Assembly (NCBI RefSeq): GCF_900111155.1
Contig: NZ_FOGG01000017.1
Span: 56,690 to 120,689 of the forward strand
Length of the DNA stretch: 64,000 bases
Direction of reading: 5' to 3'
From: Pedobacter rhizosphaerae
GTDB lineage: Bacteria > Bacteroidota > Bacteroidia > Sphingobacteriales > Sphingobacteriaceae
This document shows, piece after piece, positions 8,836 through 17,196 of this stretch. Every line of letters starts with the position of its first letter. Position 1 is the first letter of the stretch. The position numbers and the translations under genes were made by a program. The notes under the pieces were generated by a model. The model saw only the letters and a list, made by a program, of their open reading frames with translations. It ran no database searches and was not told the DNA's origin.

Positions 8836-10683
8836 ATGAAAACGAAATATTTCAAATATATAAATGGTTTGGCGCTAGCCTGCGTATTGCTGGTGTCCTG
8901 TAATAAAGAAGTGCTTGATCGGCCACCTTTGACATCAATTATCGATGGTGAATTTTGGCGGGGTGAAGATGATGTGCGTATGTATGCCAATGCCTATTAC
9001 ACTAATTTTTTCACCGGCTACAATTCAGGTTTTGGGGTAGATTATACACCAGTAAGGGGTTACACATTTTCAGATGATTTAACTGGCAAAAATGTTCAGA
9101 TCAACTTTGAAAGCAGTATCCCAACTTCAAGAGGATCGGTTGCGGAAGCGGCAGATTGGATGGGAACTTATGCTGGCCCAACCTGGACTTTTGCCTGGAT
9201 CCGTAAGTCGAATGTGATGATCGATCGTTTAGATAATGTAGTGAAGCCCAAAATGACCACCGAGGCTTACAACCATTGGTCGGCTGTTGCCCGTTTTTAC
9301 AGAGGCTTTGAATACAGTCGCTTGGTGAGTGTTTTTGGCGATGTTCCTTATTTTGATAAAGTACCTTTGGATACTGATTTACCCTATTTGTTTAAAGACA
9401 GAGACAGCAGAGGGGTGGTTATGGATAAGGTATATGACGATTTTAAATTCGTTATGGCCAACATGCGCGAAAATGATGGTGTTCAGGTGCTTAACAGGTA
9501 TATTGCTGCGGCATTTATTTCCAGATTAATGCTTTTTGAAGGAACATATGAGCATTATCATGGCATTGATGCCGCCAGAGCAAAAAAATATCTTGAACTT
9601 GCAGTAGAAGCTGCAAACTATGTCATCGCCAGCAACAGATACAACTTCAGCCGCGATTTTAAATCTATTTTCTCCAGCGATAATTTGGCTGGTCATCCGG
9701 AAGTTTTATTGTACAGAACCTATGATGCAGCATTGGGTGTAACCCACAGCATTGGCTCTTATCAAAACGGAACAGAAGTAGTAGGTGTTGATGCCAATCT
9801 GGTGTTGATGAAATCATTTATCATTAATGATGGTAAGGTGTGGCAAAATTCTGGTGTAGCAGGTGCCAATTCATTTACCATTGCCGATATGGTGAAAACC
9901 AGAGATCCGCGTTTTGAAGCTTCATTTTATGATAAGGCATTGCCCGCTTCGGCAACTTTGCTTTATGGCTTTAAATATGCTTCTAGAGAAGCTTTAACCT
10001 TTATCGGAAAAACTTATCCGGCAGCCTGGGGAAGCAATACCAATACCAGCGATGCGCCTATTATACGCTTAGGAGAGGTGGTACTCAACTGGATCGAAGC
10101 CAAAGCCGTTTTAGCTCAATATTTCTCTGGTCCTGCAGTAACACAGGCTGATATTGATAAATCCATCAATGCGATACGCAATCGCCCGCTGGATGCTGCT
10201 GCAATTGCTAAAGGTGTAGTTAAAACAGCACCTTTAAACTTGGGTATTTTACCGGTTGATCCTGCCCGCGATAGTGATGTTCCGGAGCTCATCTGGGAGA
10301 TTCGCAGAGAGAGACGTATGGAATTTGTATTTGAATACAGCCGGCTGTTAGATTTAAAACGCTGGAAAAAACTCAATTATATGAATTTCAGTACCAATCC
10401 TGATTACTTTCTCGGTCCTTGGGTAAATGTTCAAACAGAGGCATCTGTATACTTAACCCCGGCAAACGCAACCGCTAAAAATGTAAAGGTGAAAAAGGCT
10501 GATGGTACAGTAGTCACTTACGATGGTACCAATGCTGCCGCAATGGTGGGCTATTGGATGGTTACGAATGCCACCAACAGAAATGCCTTTACAGATAGGG
10601 CTTACTTAGCTCCTGTTGGACAGGCACAGATTATTCAATACCAGGATAAGGGATATAAACTCACTCAAACCACCGGTTGGTAG
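8836..10683 (+). CDS. SusD/RagB-family nutrient-binding lipoprotein
   Basis: This 615-residue protein has a lipoprotein signal with lipobox LLVSC followed by NKEVLDRPP, a very common start of SusD proteins. Mid-protein segments such as WSAVARFYRGFEYSRLVSVFGD and the C-terminal PELIWEIRRERRMEFVFEYSRLLDLKRW are the diagnostic TPR and C-terminal SusD motifs. It sits on the outer leaflet over the SusC barrel encoded immediately upstream and should be translated from the same mRNA. A hairpin repeat (10705-10809) follows its stop codon and may end the transcript. Confidence 0.95.
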   Translation: MKTKYFKYINGLALACVLLVSCNKEVLDRPPLTSIIDGEFWRGEDDVRMYANAYYTNFFTGYNSGFGVDYTPVRGYTFSDDLTGKNVQINFESSIPTSRGSVAEAADWMGTYAGPTWTFAWIRKSNVMIDRLDNVVKPKMTTEAYNHWSAVARFYRGFEYSRLVSVFGDVPYFDKVPLDTDLPYLFKDRDSRGVVMDKVYDDFKFVMANMRENDGVQVLNRYIAAAFISRLMLFEGTYEHYHGIDAARAKKYLELAVEAANYVIASNRYNFSRDFKSIFSSDNLAGHPEVLLYRTYDAALGVTHSIGSYQNGTEVVGVDANLVLMKSFIINDGKVWQNSGVAGANSFTIADMVKTRDPRFEASFYDKALPASATLLYGFKYASREALTFIGKTYPAAWGSNTNTSDAPIIRLGEVVLNWIEAKAVLAQYFSGPAVTQADIDKSINAIRNRPLDAAAIAKGVVKTAPLNLGILPVDPARDSDVPELIWEIRRERRMEFVFEYSRLLDLKRWKKLNYMNFSTNPDYFLGPWVNVQTEASVYLTPANATAKNVKVKKADGTVVTYDGTNAAAMVGYWMVTNATNRNAFTDRAYLAPVGQAQIIQYQDKGYKLTQTTGW

Positions 10684-10704
10684 GTTTGACTATGTGAAAC
10701 GATA

Positions 10705-10809
10705 AAGGGCTGTGTCATAAATATCGATTGTCATCCTGAGCTTGCCGATGTAAAATCGGGACAAGTTTTCGAAGGATAATCGAAGTTACATTTATGATAC
10801 AGCCCCTTT
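10705..10809. repeat. Long imperfect inverted repeat (dispersed GTCATCCTGAGC-type hairpin element)
   Basis: The outer arms (AAGGGCTGTGTCATAAA from 10705 and TTTATGATACAGCCCCTTT ending at 10809) are near-perfect complements. Inside, a second imperfect pair (TCGATTGTCATCCTGAGCTTG against CAAGTTTTCGAAGGATAATCGA) extends the stem. The whole element is about 105 bp and separates convergent genes. A shorter relative with the same GTCATCCTGAGC core lies at 22323-22382. It may act as a bidirectional terminator or a REP/MITE-like mobile hairpin. Confidence 0.7.
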
Positions 10810-10833
10810 ATTTTTTTGATTGGGTTGGGCAGA

Positions 10834-11433
10834 TTAAAGAATTTTAAAGCCTAAACTCAATTGGAATAAGTTTGGTGTTTGCTTGTATTTTTCGCTTTTA
10901 CTGATGTTAGAAACACCTGCTTCGTAACGTAAATCAACAGAGATGCTACCTACATCTACACCTGCGCCCGCCTGAATACCGAATGCCTGATTTTTGTAGT
11001 CGCCAAAATCTGTAGCCTGGTTAAAAGCAGAGCTAAAAGTCGTATTCTCATCCAAAACCAATGAAAGTACCGGCCCGGCCATTACACGGAAATTCAGATT
11101 TTTGCTTCCGAATTTAGTTCCCAATAATAAAGGAATATCCAGCGTGGTAAATTTTACCTTGCCTTCTGCAGAAACTTCATTTCCATTATCTTGTGTAATG
11201 CTAATGAACTTATTGCCCTTGCTGCCAATATAGGCCTCTGGCTGTAAGTAAACGCTGTTACCTATCCGTGCCCATGCACCAATTTGATAACCCAAACGAT
11301 TTTCTTCTTTGGCAAAATCAGCATTGATTTTGGCCAAATTTACGCCCGCCTTAACCCCTAGGTTAAAACTTTGTGCCTGGGATGTTGCCCAACCTAGGGT
11401 TAGGAAAACAACAGAAAAGATGATCTTTTTCAT
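10834..11433 (-). CDS. Outer-membrane beta-barrel protein (PorT/OmpW-like)
   Basis: This 199-residue protein has a clear signal peptide (cleavage near SQAQ) followed by alternating polar and hydrophobic strands (FNLGVKAGVNLAKI, YQIGAWARIGNSVYLQPEAYIG, FRVMAGPVLSLV, FGIQAGAGVDVGSISVDLRYEAGV). This is the pattern of the small eight-strand barrel family often annotated as porin-family or PorT-like in Bacteroidota. The C-terminus (LSLGFKIL) ends in a strand. The gene stands alone on the minus strand, convergent with the susD gene. Members of the family have varied and mostly unknown roles, so no specific function is assigned. Confidence 0.85.
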   Translation of the reverse strand: MKKIIFSVVFLTLGWATSQAQSFNLGVKAGVNLAKINADFAKEENRLGYQIGAWARIGNSVYLQPEAYIGSKGNKFISITQDNGNEVSAEGKVKFTTLDIPLLLGTKFGSKNLNFRVMAGPVLSLVLDENTTFSSAFNQATDFGDYKNQAFGIQAGAGVDVGSISVDLRYEAGVSNISKSEKYKQTPNLFQLSLGFKIL

Positions 11434-11650
11434 AATTTATTTTTGTTTTTGTAATGTTTTCGGTGTTTAACTAATAACACAGGTTATCATTCATTATTCT
11501 GCACCTGATTTAAGGTTAAATCATGAGATATTAACCTACATTAGATTTTACAACGGCTGTTTAACACAATTATCATGCTAAAATGATCTGTAGATTACAG
11601 CTTTTTTACTTTTGCTTGAATAAAGCCATTAACCTGCCACAAATATTTTT

Positions 11651-11658
11651 TACTTTTG
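11651..11658 (+). promoter_or_regulatory. Possible -7 box upstream of the 71-residue gene
   Basis: TACTTTTG matches the Bacteroidota -7 consensus TAnnTTTG, 18 bp before the start codon. An identical octamer occurs at 11607-11614. Neither has a TTTG at the ideal -33 distance, so promoter assignment is weak. Confidence 0.3.
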
Positions 11659-11676
11659 CCCTAAATAAATTTTGCT

Positions 11677-11892
11677 ATGGCTAATTTTCAATTAACATCT
11701 GAGACTGCATTTAAGGTAAAAACCAAGTTTTTAAGAAAGTACCGTGACCTCGCCAACGAACCACTTGATTTTACACCAGGCAACGAAGATAAGCTGGTTG
11801 AAGATTTAATGCGTTTGGTTAAGCGCGATCGTACTTACGTGGAATTTACTATTCAAAAGGCCCTGGCGGATACAAAAGGCAACAGACTGTAG
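11677..11892 (+). CDS. Small hypothetical protein, 71 residues
   Basis: I do not recognise a named family. The predicted protein is charged and helical, without a signal peptide or membrane segment, so it should be cytoplasmic. The coding signal looks real: codon use resembles the neighbours and the start codon is preceded by an AT-rich leader with a -7-like box. The gene stands alone, with 243 bp before it and 163 bp after it to the chosen S41 peptidase start. The regular pattern of lysines and acidic residues would allow nucleic-acid or protein binding, but that is speculation. Confidence 0.65.
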   Translation: MANFQLTSETAFKVKTKFLRKYRDLANEPLDFTPGNEDKLVEDLMRLVKRDRTYVEFTIQKALADTKGNRL

Positions 11893-12055
11893 GTAAATAC
11901 AGCAGAAGTAACGCTTAAATTACCTTTTTAAGCTTCCTGAGCTATTTTTAATCTTTGGGTGTTTTCGTACATTTACCATTGTACAATTTCTATTCATACA
12001 TCTACCCGCAAGAATATCTAATTAATGCTTGTGTTCGGTTATAAAAAATAAGGGC

Positions 12056-13747
12056 ATGAAAAAGCTTAGGTTTGGATTATTGGCTGCCGCATCTGGTATC
12101 GCCATTCTATCTTTCTCCTTCAAGGAAGATTTGTTTCTGGTATCTAAAAACTTAGATATTTTCGCCACACTTTATAAAGAAATCAATATCAACTACGTGG
12201 ATGAAACCAATGCACCAGCGTTGATGAAAACCGGTATTGATGCCATGCTCGACAGTCTGGATCCTTACACAGAATATGTTCCTGAATCCGAAATAGAAGA
12301 TTACAAACTAAAATATGTAAGTACTCAGTATGGCGGCATTGGGGCTAGCACGGTATTTATTGATGGAAAACTGTATGTAAATGAAGTGAGTGAAGGCTAT
12401 CCCGCATTTAAATCGGAAGTTAAACCCGGCGATCAATTATTGAAGATTAATGGCATAGAAGTTAAAGGAAAAGAAAGAGCAGAAATTAGTCAGTTGCTAC
12501 GAGGCCCAAAAGGAACGGCAGTTGATTTAATCTTCAACAGAGAAGGAAAAGAAATAGCCAAAAAACTAATCAGGGAAGAAATAAAACAACCCAATGTTTC
12601 TTACTCAGGTATGGTTGGTGATGGTGTTGGTTACATCAAATTAGATAAATTCCTGGAAAACTCAGGCCAGGAGGTGAAAGATGCCCTGGTAGCGATTCAA
12701 AAAGAAAATCCAAAGGGAATCATTCTCGATTTAAGAAACAACGGTGGTGGGATTTTGCAGGAAGCAGTTAAAATTGTTAACCTGTTTGTAGATAAAGATC
12801 AGCTGGTGGTTACCCAAAAGGGAAAAAATGTAGAAAAAACCATAGCTTATAAAACACTTCAGGCACCTTATGCCGCCAATTTACCTGTCGTAGTGTTGGT
12901 AAATGGAAACTCGGCCTCCGCTTCAGAAATTGTGGCGGGTTCTTTGCAAGATTTAGATCGTGCAGTAGTTATCGGACAAAGAAGCTACGGAAAAGGCCTG
13001 GTGCAACAAACCTTCAATCTTCCCTATAACAGCCTGGTAAAGGTAACCGTAGCTAAATATTATACGCCATCTGGCCGATGCATTCAAAAGCTAGATTATG
13101 CACATAAAAATGCAGACGGAAGAGCAACACAGTTTGCCGATTCTACCGTTACCATGTATCAAACTAAGGCAGGTAGAAACGTTTATAGCGGTAATGGCGT
13201 TTACCCGGATGTAGTAGTGGATGCAATGCGTTTAAGCCCCATAACGATCAATATGATTAATAAAAGTCTGTTTTTTAACTACGCCAATCAGTATAAAAAG
13301 AATAAGCCAACCCTAAGTTCAGCTAAAACATTTCAAATTACCGATGCAGAATACGCTGCATTTACCAATAGCCTGGCAGATAAAGATCTTACCTATCAAA
13401 GCAGAACCGAACGTTTGCTTTCTGATTTAAGAGCAGAGGCCGAAAGGGAAAATAAATCGGCAGAAGTTAAAACAGATCTCGAAAACCTGAAATATAAACT
13501 TACCTCAGCCAAGAAAACAGATTTGGAGCACCATAAATCGGAGATTAAACGCGTGTTGGAAACACAGATTGTAAGCCGGTATTTTTATGAAAAAGGCCGT
13601 ATTGAGCAAAGTTTTCAATATGATAAGGAGCTTGTAGCAGCGAAATCACTCTTCAATAACCAGCCACAAATTTTAGCCATTTTAAAAGGAGACGGTAACT
13701 ACAAAGTAATCGGAAAACCCGGAAAAGCAGTAGCCTCAATTGATTAA
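12056..13747 (+). CDS. S41-family C-terminal processing peptidase
   Basis: This 563-residue protein is a periplasmic serine protease of the CtpA/Prc type. An N-terminal hydrophobic segment (residues about 5-22) serves as signal or anchor. A PDZ domain follows (about 88-170, with GIGAS and GDQLLKINGIEV), then the S41 catalytic domain containing ILDLRNNGGG. The catalytic Ser/Lys pair is visible as Ser288 in NGNSASASEIV and Lys313 in SYGKGLV, 25 residues apart as in E. coli Prc. A charged helical C-terminal extension (about 430-563) is common in Bacteroidota members. The frame is open further upstream from a TTG, but I chose the ATG at 12056 because it is preceded by AAGGGC and begins a normal signal (MKKLRFGLLAAASG). 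The family trims the C-termini of exported proteins. Confidence 0.93.
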   Translation: MKKLRFGLLAAASGIAILSFSFKEDLFLVSKNLDIFATLYKEININYVDETNAPALMKTGIDAMLDSLDPYTEYVPESEIEDYKLKYVSTQYGGIGASTVFIDGKLYVNEVSEGYPAFKSEVKPGDQLLKINGIEVKGKERAEISQLLRGPKGTAVDLIFNREGKEIAKKLIREEIKQPNVSYSGMVGDGVGYIKLDKFLENSGQEVKDALVAIQKENPKGIILDLRNNGGGILQEAVKIVNLFVDKDQLVVTQKGKNVEKTIAYKTLQAPYAANLPVVVLVNGNSASASEIVAGSLQDLDRAVVIGQRSYGKGLVQQTFNLPYNSLVKVTVAKYYTPSGRCIQKLDYAHKNADGRATQFADSTVTMYQTKAGRNVYSGNGVYPDVVVDAMRLSPITINMINKSLFFNYANQYKKNKPTLSSAKTFQITDAEYAAFTNSLADKDLTYQSRTERLLSDLRAEAERENKSAEVKTDLENLKYKLTSAKKTDLEHHKSEIKRVLETQIVSRYFYEKGRIEQSFQYDKELVAAKSLFNNQPQILAILKGDGNYKVIGKPGKAVASID

Positions 13748-13888
13748 AGCCGTAACAATAATCTTTCATTTCGCCCAATTCGTTAAAACTTTTTAAATTT
13801 TTTATTAAGTTGCGTTGAAATTATAATTAAGCTTGAAAATACCTGGGCTAACCACCCTTGTTTTGCTTGAATTTCTCAACTAAGGCAC

Positions 13889-15208
13889 ATGAAAAAAGTT
13901 CTACTTATTGCACTGGTTTTGCTCAGCACTAAGCTTTTGGCGCAAAATTACAGTCCTTCAGCAACCAACCTCGAAAATAGAAAATGGTTTGCAGATGCCC
14001 GCTTTGGGCTTTTCATTCACTGGGGGCCATTTAGTATCCCCGGAAGTGGAGAATGGGTAATGAATGAAAGAAAATTAAACGTTCATAATTACACCAACCT
14101 TAAAGATTTCTTTAATCCCATCGATTTTAATGCGGCCCAATGGGTTTCCATGGCTAAAAATGCAGGCATGAAATACATTACCCTCATTACCCGTCACCAT
14201 GATGGTTTTAGCATGTGGGATACCAAATATTCTGACTTCAACATCATGAACACGCCTTACAAAAAGGATATTGTTAAAATGATGGCCGATGAATGCCATA
14301 AACAAGGCATTAAGCTTTATCTGTACTACTCTTTGTTAGATTGGCGCAGAGAAGATTATCCGCACGAAACAGGTAGAACTGGCCAAAATTCGGGAAGAAC
14401 GGGAAAAGGCGATTACGCCAGTTACCTGCAGTTTATGAAAAATCAGCTAACCGAATTATTAACCAATTATGGTGAAATATCCGGAATCTGGTTTGATGGA
14501 CATTGGGATCAGACTGCTCCAGAGGGTGAAAAAGACAGAAGTTCGCGCATTGACTGGAAGTATGACGAAATTTATGGCTTAATCCACAAACTTCAGCCAC
14601 AGTGTATGATTGGCAACAACCACCACATGAGCCCTTTTGATGGAGAAGATTTCCAGATGTTTGAACGTGACTTACCGGGAGAAAATAAATCAGGACTCAG
14701 TTTTCAAACTGCATCGAACAAATTGCCGGTAGAAACCTGCGAAACCATTTCCAGCTCATGGGGATACAATTTGTCTGATAACCACTATAAATCTACCGCA
14801 GAATTGGTGCAAATGCTTGCTAAAGCTGCTGGTTTGGGTACAAACCTGTTGTTAAACATTGGCCCAATGCCTAGCGGAAAAGTTCAACCAGAATTTCAGG
14901 AACGTTTAGCAGCGGTTGGCGAGTGGTTAAAGGTAAATGGCGAAAGTATCTACGGTACCCATGCAGGCTATACCAAGCCACAAGATTGGGGTTGCATCAC
15001 CGAGAAGGAAGGAAAAATGTATTTACACGTTTTTAAAGCAACACCTGAAATTAAGCTGAGCAATTTCCCATACAAAAAAATTAAATCTGCTTATTTCCTC
15101 CAGGATAAAAAGAGCCTGAAATATACACTGAATAAAGGAGTATTCAACATCAACGCTAACGTAGCAGGCCAAAGCCCTGATCAGGTAATTGTATTAGAAA
15201 TCAAATAG
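13889..15208 (+). CDS. GH29 alpha-L-fucosidase (periplasmic)
   Basis: This 439-residue protein has a signal peptide (cleavage after KLLAQ). The (beta/alpha)8 domain opens with KWFADARFGLFIHWG, a GH29 hallmark, and includes TRHHDGFSMW and the catalytic nucleophile Asp203 in GIWFDGHWD. A short C-terminal beta-sandwich follows (about 355-439). The enzyme removes terminal alpha-linked L-fucose. It is the first gene of a tight run with a GH2 beta-mannosidase (2-bp gap) and a GH92 alpha-mannosidase, which together fit dismantling of N-glycan-like structures. The 141-bp upstream gap must hold the operon promoter, but I see no clear consensus there. Confidence 0.95.
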   Translation: MKKVLLIALVLLSTKLLAQNYSPSATNLENRKWFADARFGLFIHWGPFSIPGSGEWVMNERKLNVHNYTNLKDFFNPIDFNAAQWVSMAKNAGMKYITLITRHHDGFSMWDTKYSDFNIMNTPYKKDIVKMMADECHKQGIKLYLYYSLLDWRREDYPHETGRTGQNSGRTGKGDYASYLQFMKNQLTELLTNYGEISGIWFDGHWDQTAPEGEKDRSSRIDWKYDEIYGLIHKLQPQCMIGNNHHMSPFDGEDFQMFERDLPGENKSGLSFQTASNKLPVETCETISSSWGYNLSDNHYKSTAELVQMLAKAAGLGTNLLLNIGPMPSGKVQPEFQERLAAVGEWLKVNGESIYGTHAGYTKPQDWGCITEKEGKMYLHVFKATPEIKLSNFPYKKIKSAYFLQDKKSLKYTLNKGVFNINANVAGQSPDQVIVLEIK

Positions 15209-15210
15209 AA

Positions 15211-17187
15211 ATGAACGTGAAAGTTAAAATAATCGGCTGTTTATTTTTGTTTGGATCGCTTACCGCTCGGGCGCAGGTTCAAAAGATTACTGATGGCTGG
15301 CAGTTTCAGGAACAGGATGCTGCACAGTGGCTTCCAGCTAAGGTGCCTGGCGAAGTGCACCTTGATCTTCTGGCCAATAAGCAAATTCCCGATCCTTTTT
15401 ACAGAGACAATGAGAAGAAGCTGCAATGGATAGAAAGGGAAAACTGGGACTATAAAGTGAAGTTTGAAGTGCCATCAGCAACCTTAAATAAGAAAAATGT
15501 TGAACTCGTTTTTGATGGTCTGGATACTTATGCAGATGTTTATTTGAATGGAAAAAGAATCCTTCAGGCCAATAATATGTTTCGCCAGTGGAAAGTAGAT
15601 GTAAAAGCCCTTTTAAAAGCTTCCAATCAGCTTTTTATACGCTTTAAATCGGCACAAAACACAGTTGATTCTATGGCTAAGGCCGATCTGCCTTACGTAA
15701 TTCCAGATAACCCGAGAGCTTATGTGCGCAAGGCACAATTTCACTTTGGCTGGGATTGGGGACCTAAATTAACTACCGCTGGCATTTGGAAAGAAGTAAG
15801 GCTGGAGGCCTATGATGTTAAACCTAAGGAAAAAGCATTTGTTCCGCCTGTAAAGGTAGAATTGGTGCAGCAGCCCGATAAAGATGGAAAAAGCTTTTAT
15901 TTTAAGATCCAAAGTAAAACGATTTATGTAAAGGGCGCAAACTATATCCCTTCAGATGCTTTTGTAAGCAGAATGACTAAAAACGACTACCGAAAAGTAT
16001 TGTCGATGGCTAAAGATGCCAACATGAATATGCTCAGGGTTTGGGGCGGCGGAATATATGAGAGCGACGATTTTTACGACCTTTGCGACTCGCTGGGGAT
16101 TTATGTTTGGCAGGATTTTATGTTTGCCGGTGCCATGGTGCCAGGCGATAAAGCCTTTTTCGATAATGTAAGGGAAGAAGTGAAATACCAGGTTAAAAGA
16201 CTCAGACATCACAAGAGCATCGTGCTTTGGTGTGGAAACAATGAAGTAGATGAAGCCTTTAACCGTTGGGGCTGGCAGAAATCCTTTCGCATCTCCCCTG
16301 CCGATTCGGCTAAACTCTGGAATGATTACACCCGCTTATTTAGAGATAGTATCCCGAAATGGGTTAAGGAGGTTGACGGTAGCCGACCTTATATCAGCAC
16401 TTCGCCAAAATATGGCTGGGGCGTGAAAAATAGCTTTACCGAAGGCGATAGCCATTATTGGGGCGTTTGGTGGGGTGGAGAAGATTTTGAGGTCTTTGAA
16501 AATAAAACAGGTCGTTTTGTGAGCGAATACGGCATGCAGGCCATGCCCAATTATCAAAGTCTTTTAAAAATTACCGAACCTCAGGATCGATACCTTTTCT
16601 CTGATGTTTTGCAAAACCACCAAAGAGCCGGAAATGGTTACGATAAGCTGGCGGTTTATTTAAAATCGTATATGGTAGATTCGGCACAGCTGAAGAAACT
16701 TTCGCTCGAAGATTATACTTATCTTACTCAATGCGTACAATATTATGGATTCAAAAATATGATCCTCATTCATCGCAGTAAGGCTCCGTATAATATGGGA
16801 ACACTCCTCTGGCAATTGAACGATTGCTGGCCAGTGGAGAGCTGGAGCATCACCGATTACTATAACCGGGCACCAAAAGCCGCCTGGTATGCCGTTAAAG
16901 AAGCTTATCGCGACGATATCCGCATTAAAAGAGATACTGTAAAACCAAAGGATTTAAACCTTAGCGATCCGAAAATTACTTACGAAGTAAAAGGAAACAC
17001 CATTAAACTTAAAGCTTCGGCCTTTGCCAAATATGTATTTGTAGATATTGAGGGCTACAATGGCAAATTGAGCGATAACTATTTTGATCTCGAAGCCAAC
17101 AAGGAAAAGACCATCACTTTATCGGGTACAGCAGCCACCAATAACATTAAAATTAAATCCCTCTGGGACGTAACGCATAAATATTAA
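15211..17187 (+). CDS. GH2 beta-mannosidase, short form lacking an internal domain
   Basis: This 658-residue exported protein (signal cleaved near ARAQ) has the N-terminal sugar-binding fold of beta-mannosidases (WLPAKVPGEVHLDLL; QFHFGWDWGPKLTTAGIWK) and the GH2 TIM barrel. The acid/base is Glu345 in WCGNNEVDEAF and the nucleophile is Glu439 in VSEYGMQAMP. Family members run to about 820-860 residues. Here the text passes directly from the end of the first sandwich (KEVRLEAYD, residue 202) to the barrel lead-in (KVELVQQPDKDGKSFYFK, from 214), so the intervening immunoglobulin-like domain seems absent, in frame. Catalytic residues are intact. The enzyme would release beta-mannose, as in the N-glycan core. 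The next gene starts 9 bp downstream. Confidence 0.9.
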   Translation: MNVKVKIIGCLFLFGSLTARAQVQKITDGWQFQEQDAAQWLPAKVPGEVHLDLLANKQIPDPFYRDNEKKLQWIERENWDYKVKFEVPSATLNKKNVELVFDGLDTYADVYLNGKRILQANNMFRQWKVDVKALLKASNQLFIRFKSAQNTVDSMAKADLPYVIPDNPRAYVRKAQFHFGWDWGPKLTTAGIWKEVRLEAYDVKPKEKAFVPPVKVELVQQPDKDGKSFYFKIQSKTIYVKGANYIPSDAFVSRMTKNDYRKVLSMAKDANMNMLRVWGGGIYESDDFYDLCDSLGIYVWQDFMFAGAMVPGDKAFFDNVREEVKYQVKRLRHHKSIVLWCGNNEVDEAFNRWGWQKSFRISPADSAKLWNDYTRLFRDSIPKWVKEVDGSRPYISTSPKYGWGVKNSFTEGDSHYWGVWWGGEDFEVFENKTGRFVSEYGMQAMPNYQSLLKITEPQDRYLFSDVLQNHQRAGNGYDKLAVYLKSYMVDSAQLKKLSLEDYTYLTQCVQYYGFKNMILIHRSKAPYNMGTLLWQLNDCWPVESWSITDYYNRAPKAAWYAVKEAYRDDIRIKRDTVKPKDLNLSDPKITYEVKGNTIKLKASAFAKYVFVDIEGYNGKLSDNYFDLEANKEKTITLSGTAATNNIKIKSLWDVTHKY

Positions 17188-17196
17188 ACCAACACA

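Noticed and set aside
16336..16557. Antisense open frame within the beta-mannosidase gene
   Set aside because: Shadow of the GC-biased codon positions of the sense gene; no start context or protein-like composition.
15241..17187. Frameshift or stop as explanation for the short beta-mannosidase
   Set aside because: The frame is continuous, both catalytic glutamates and the C-terminus are present, and the missing part is internal, so it is an in-frame absence and not a broken gene.
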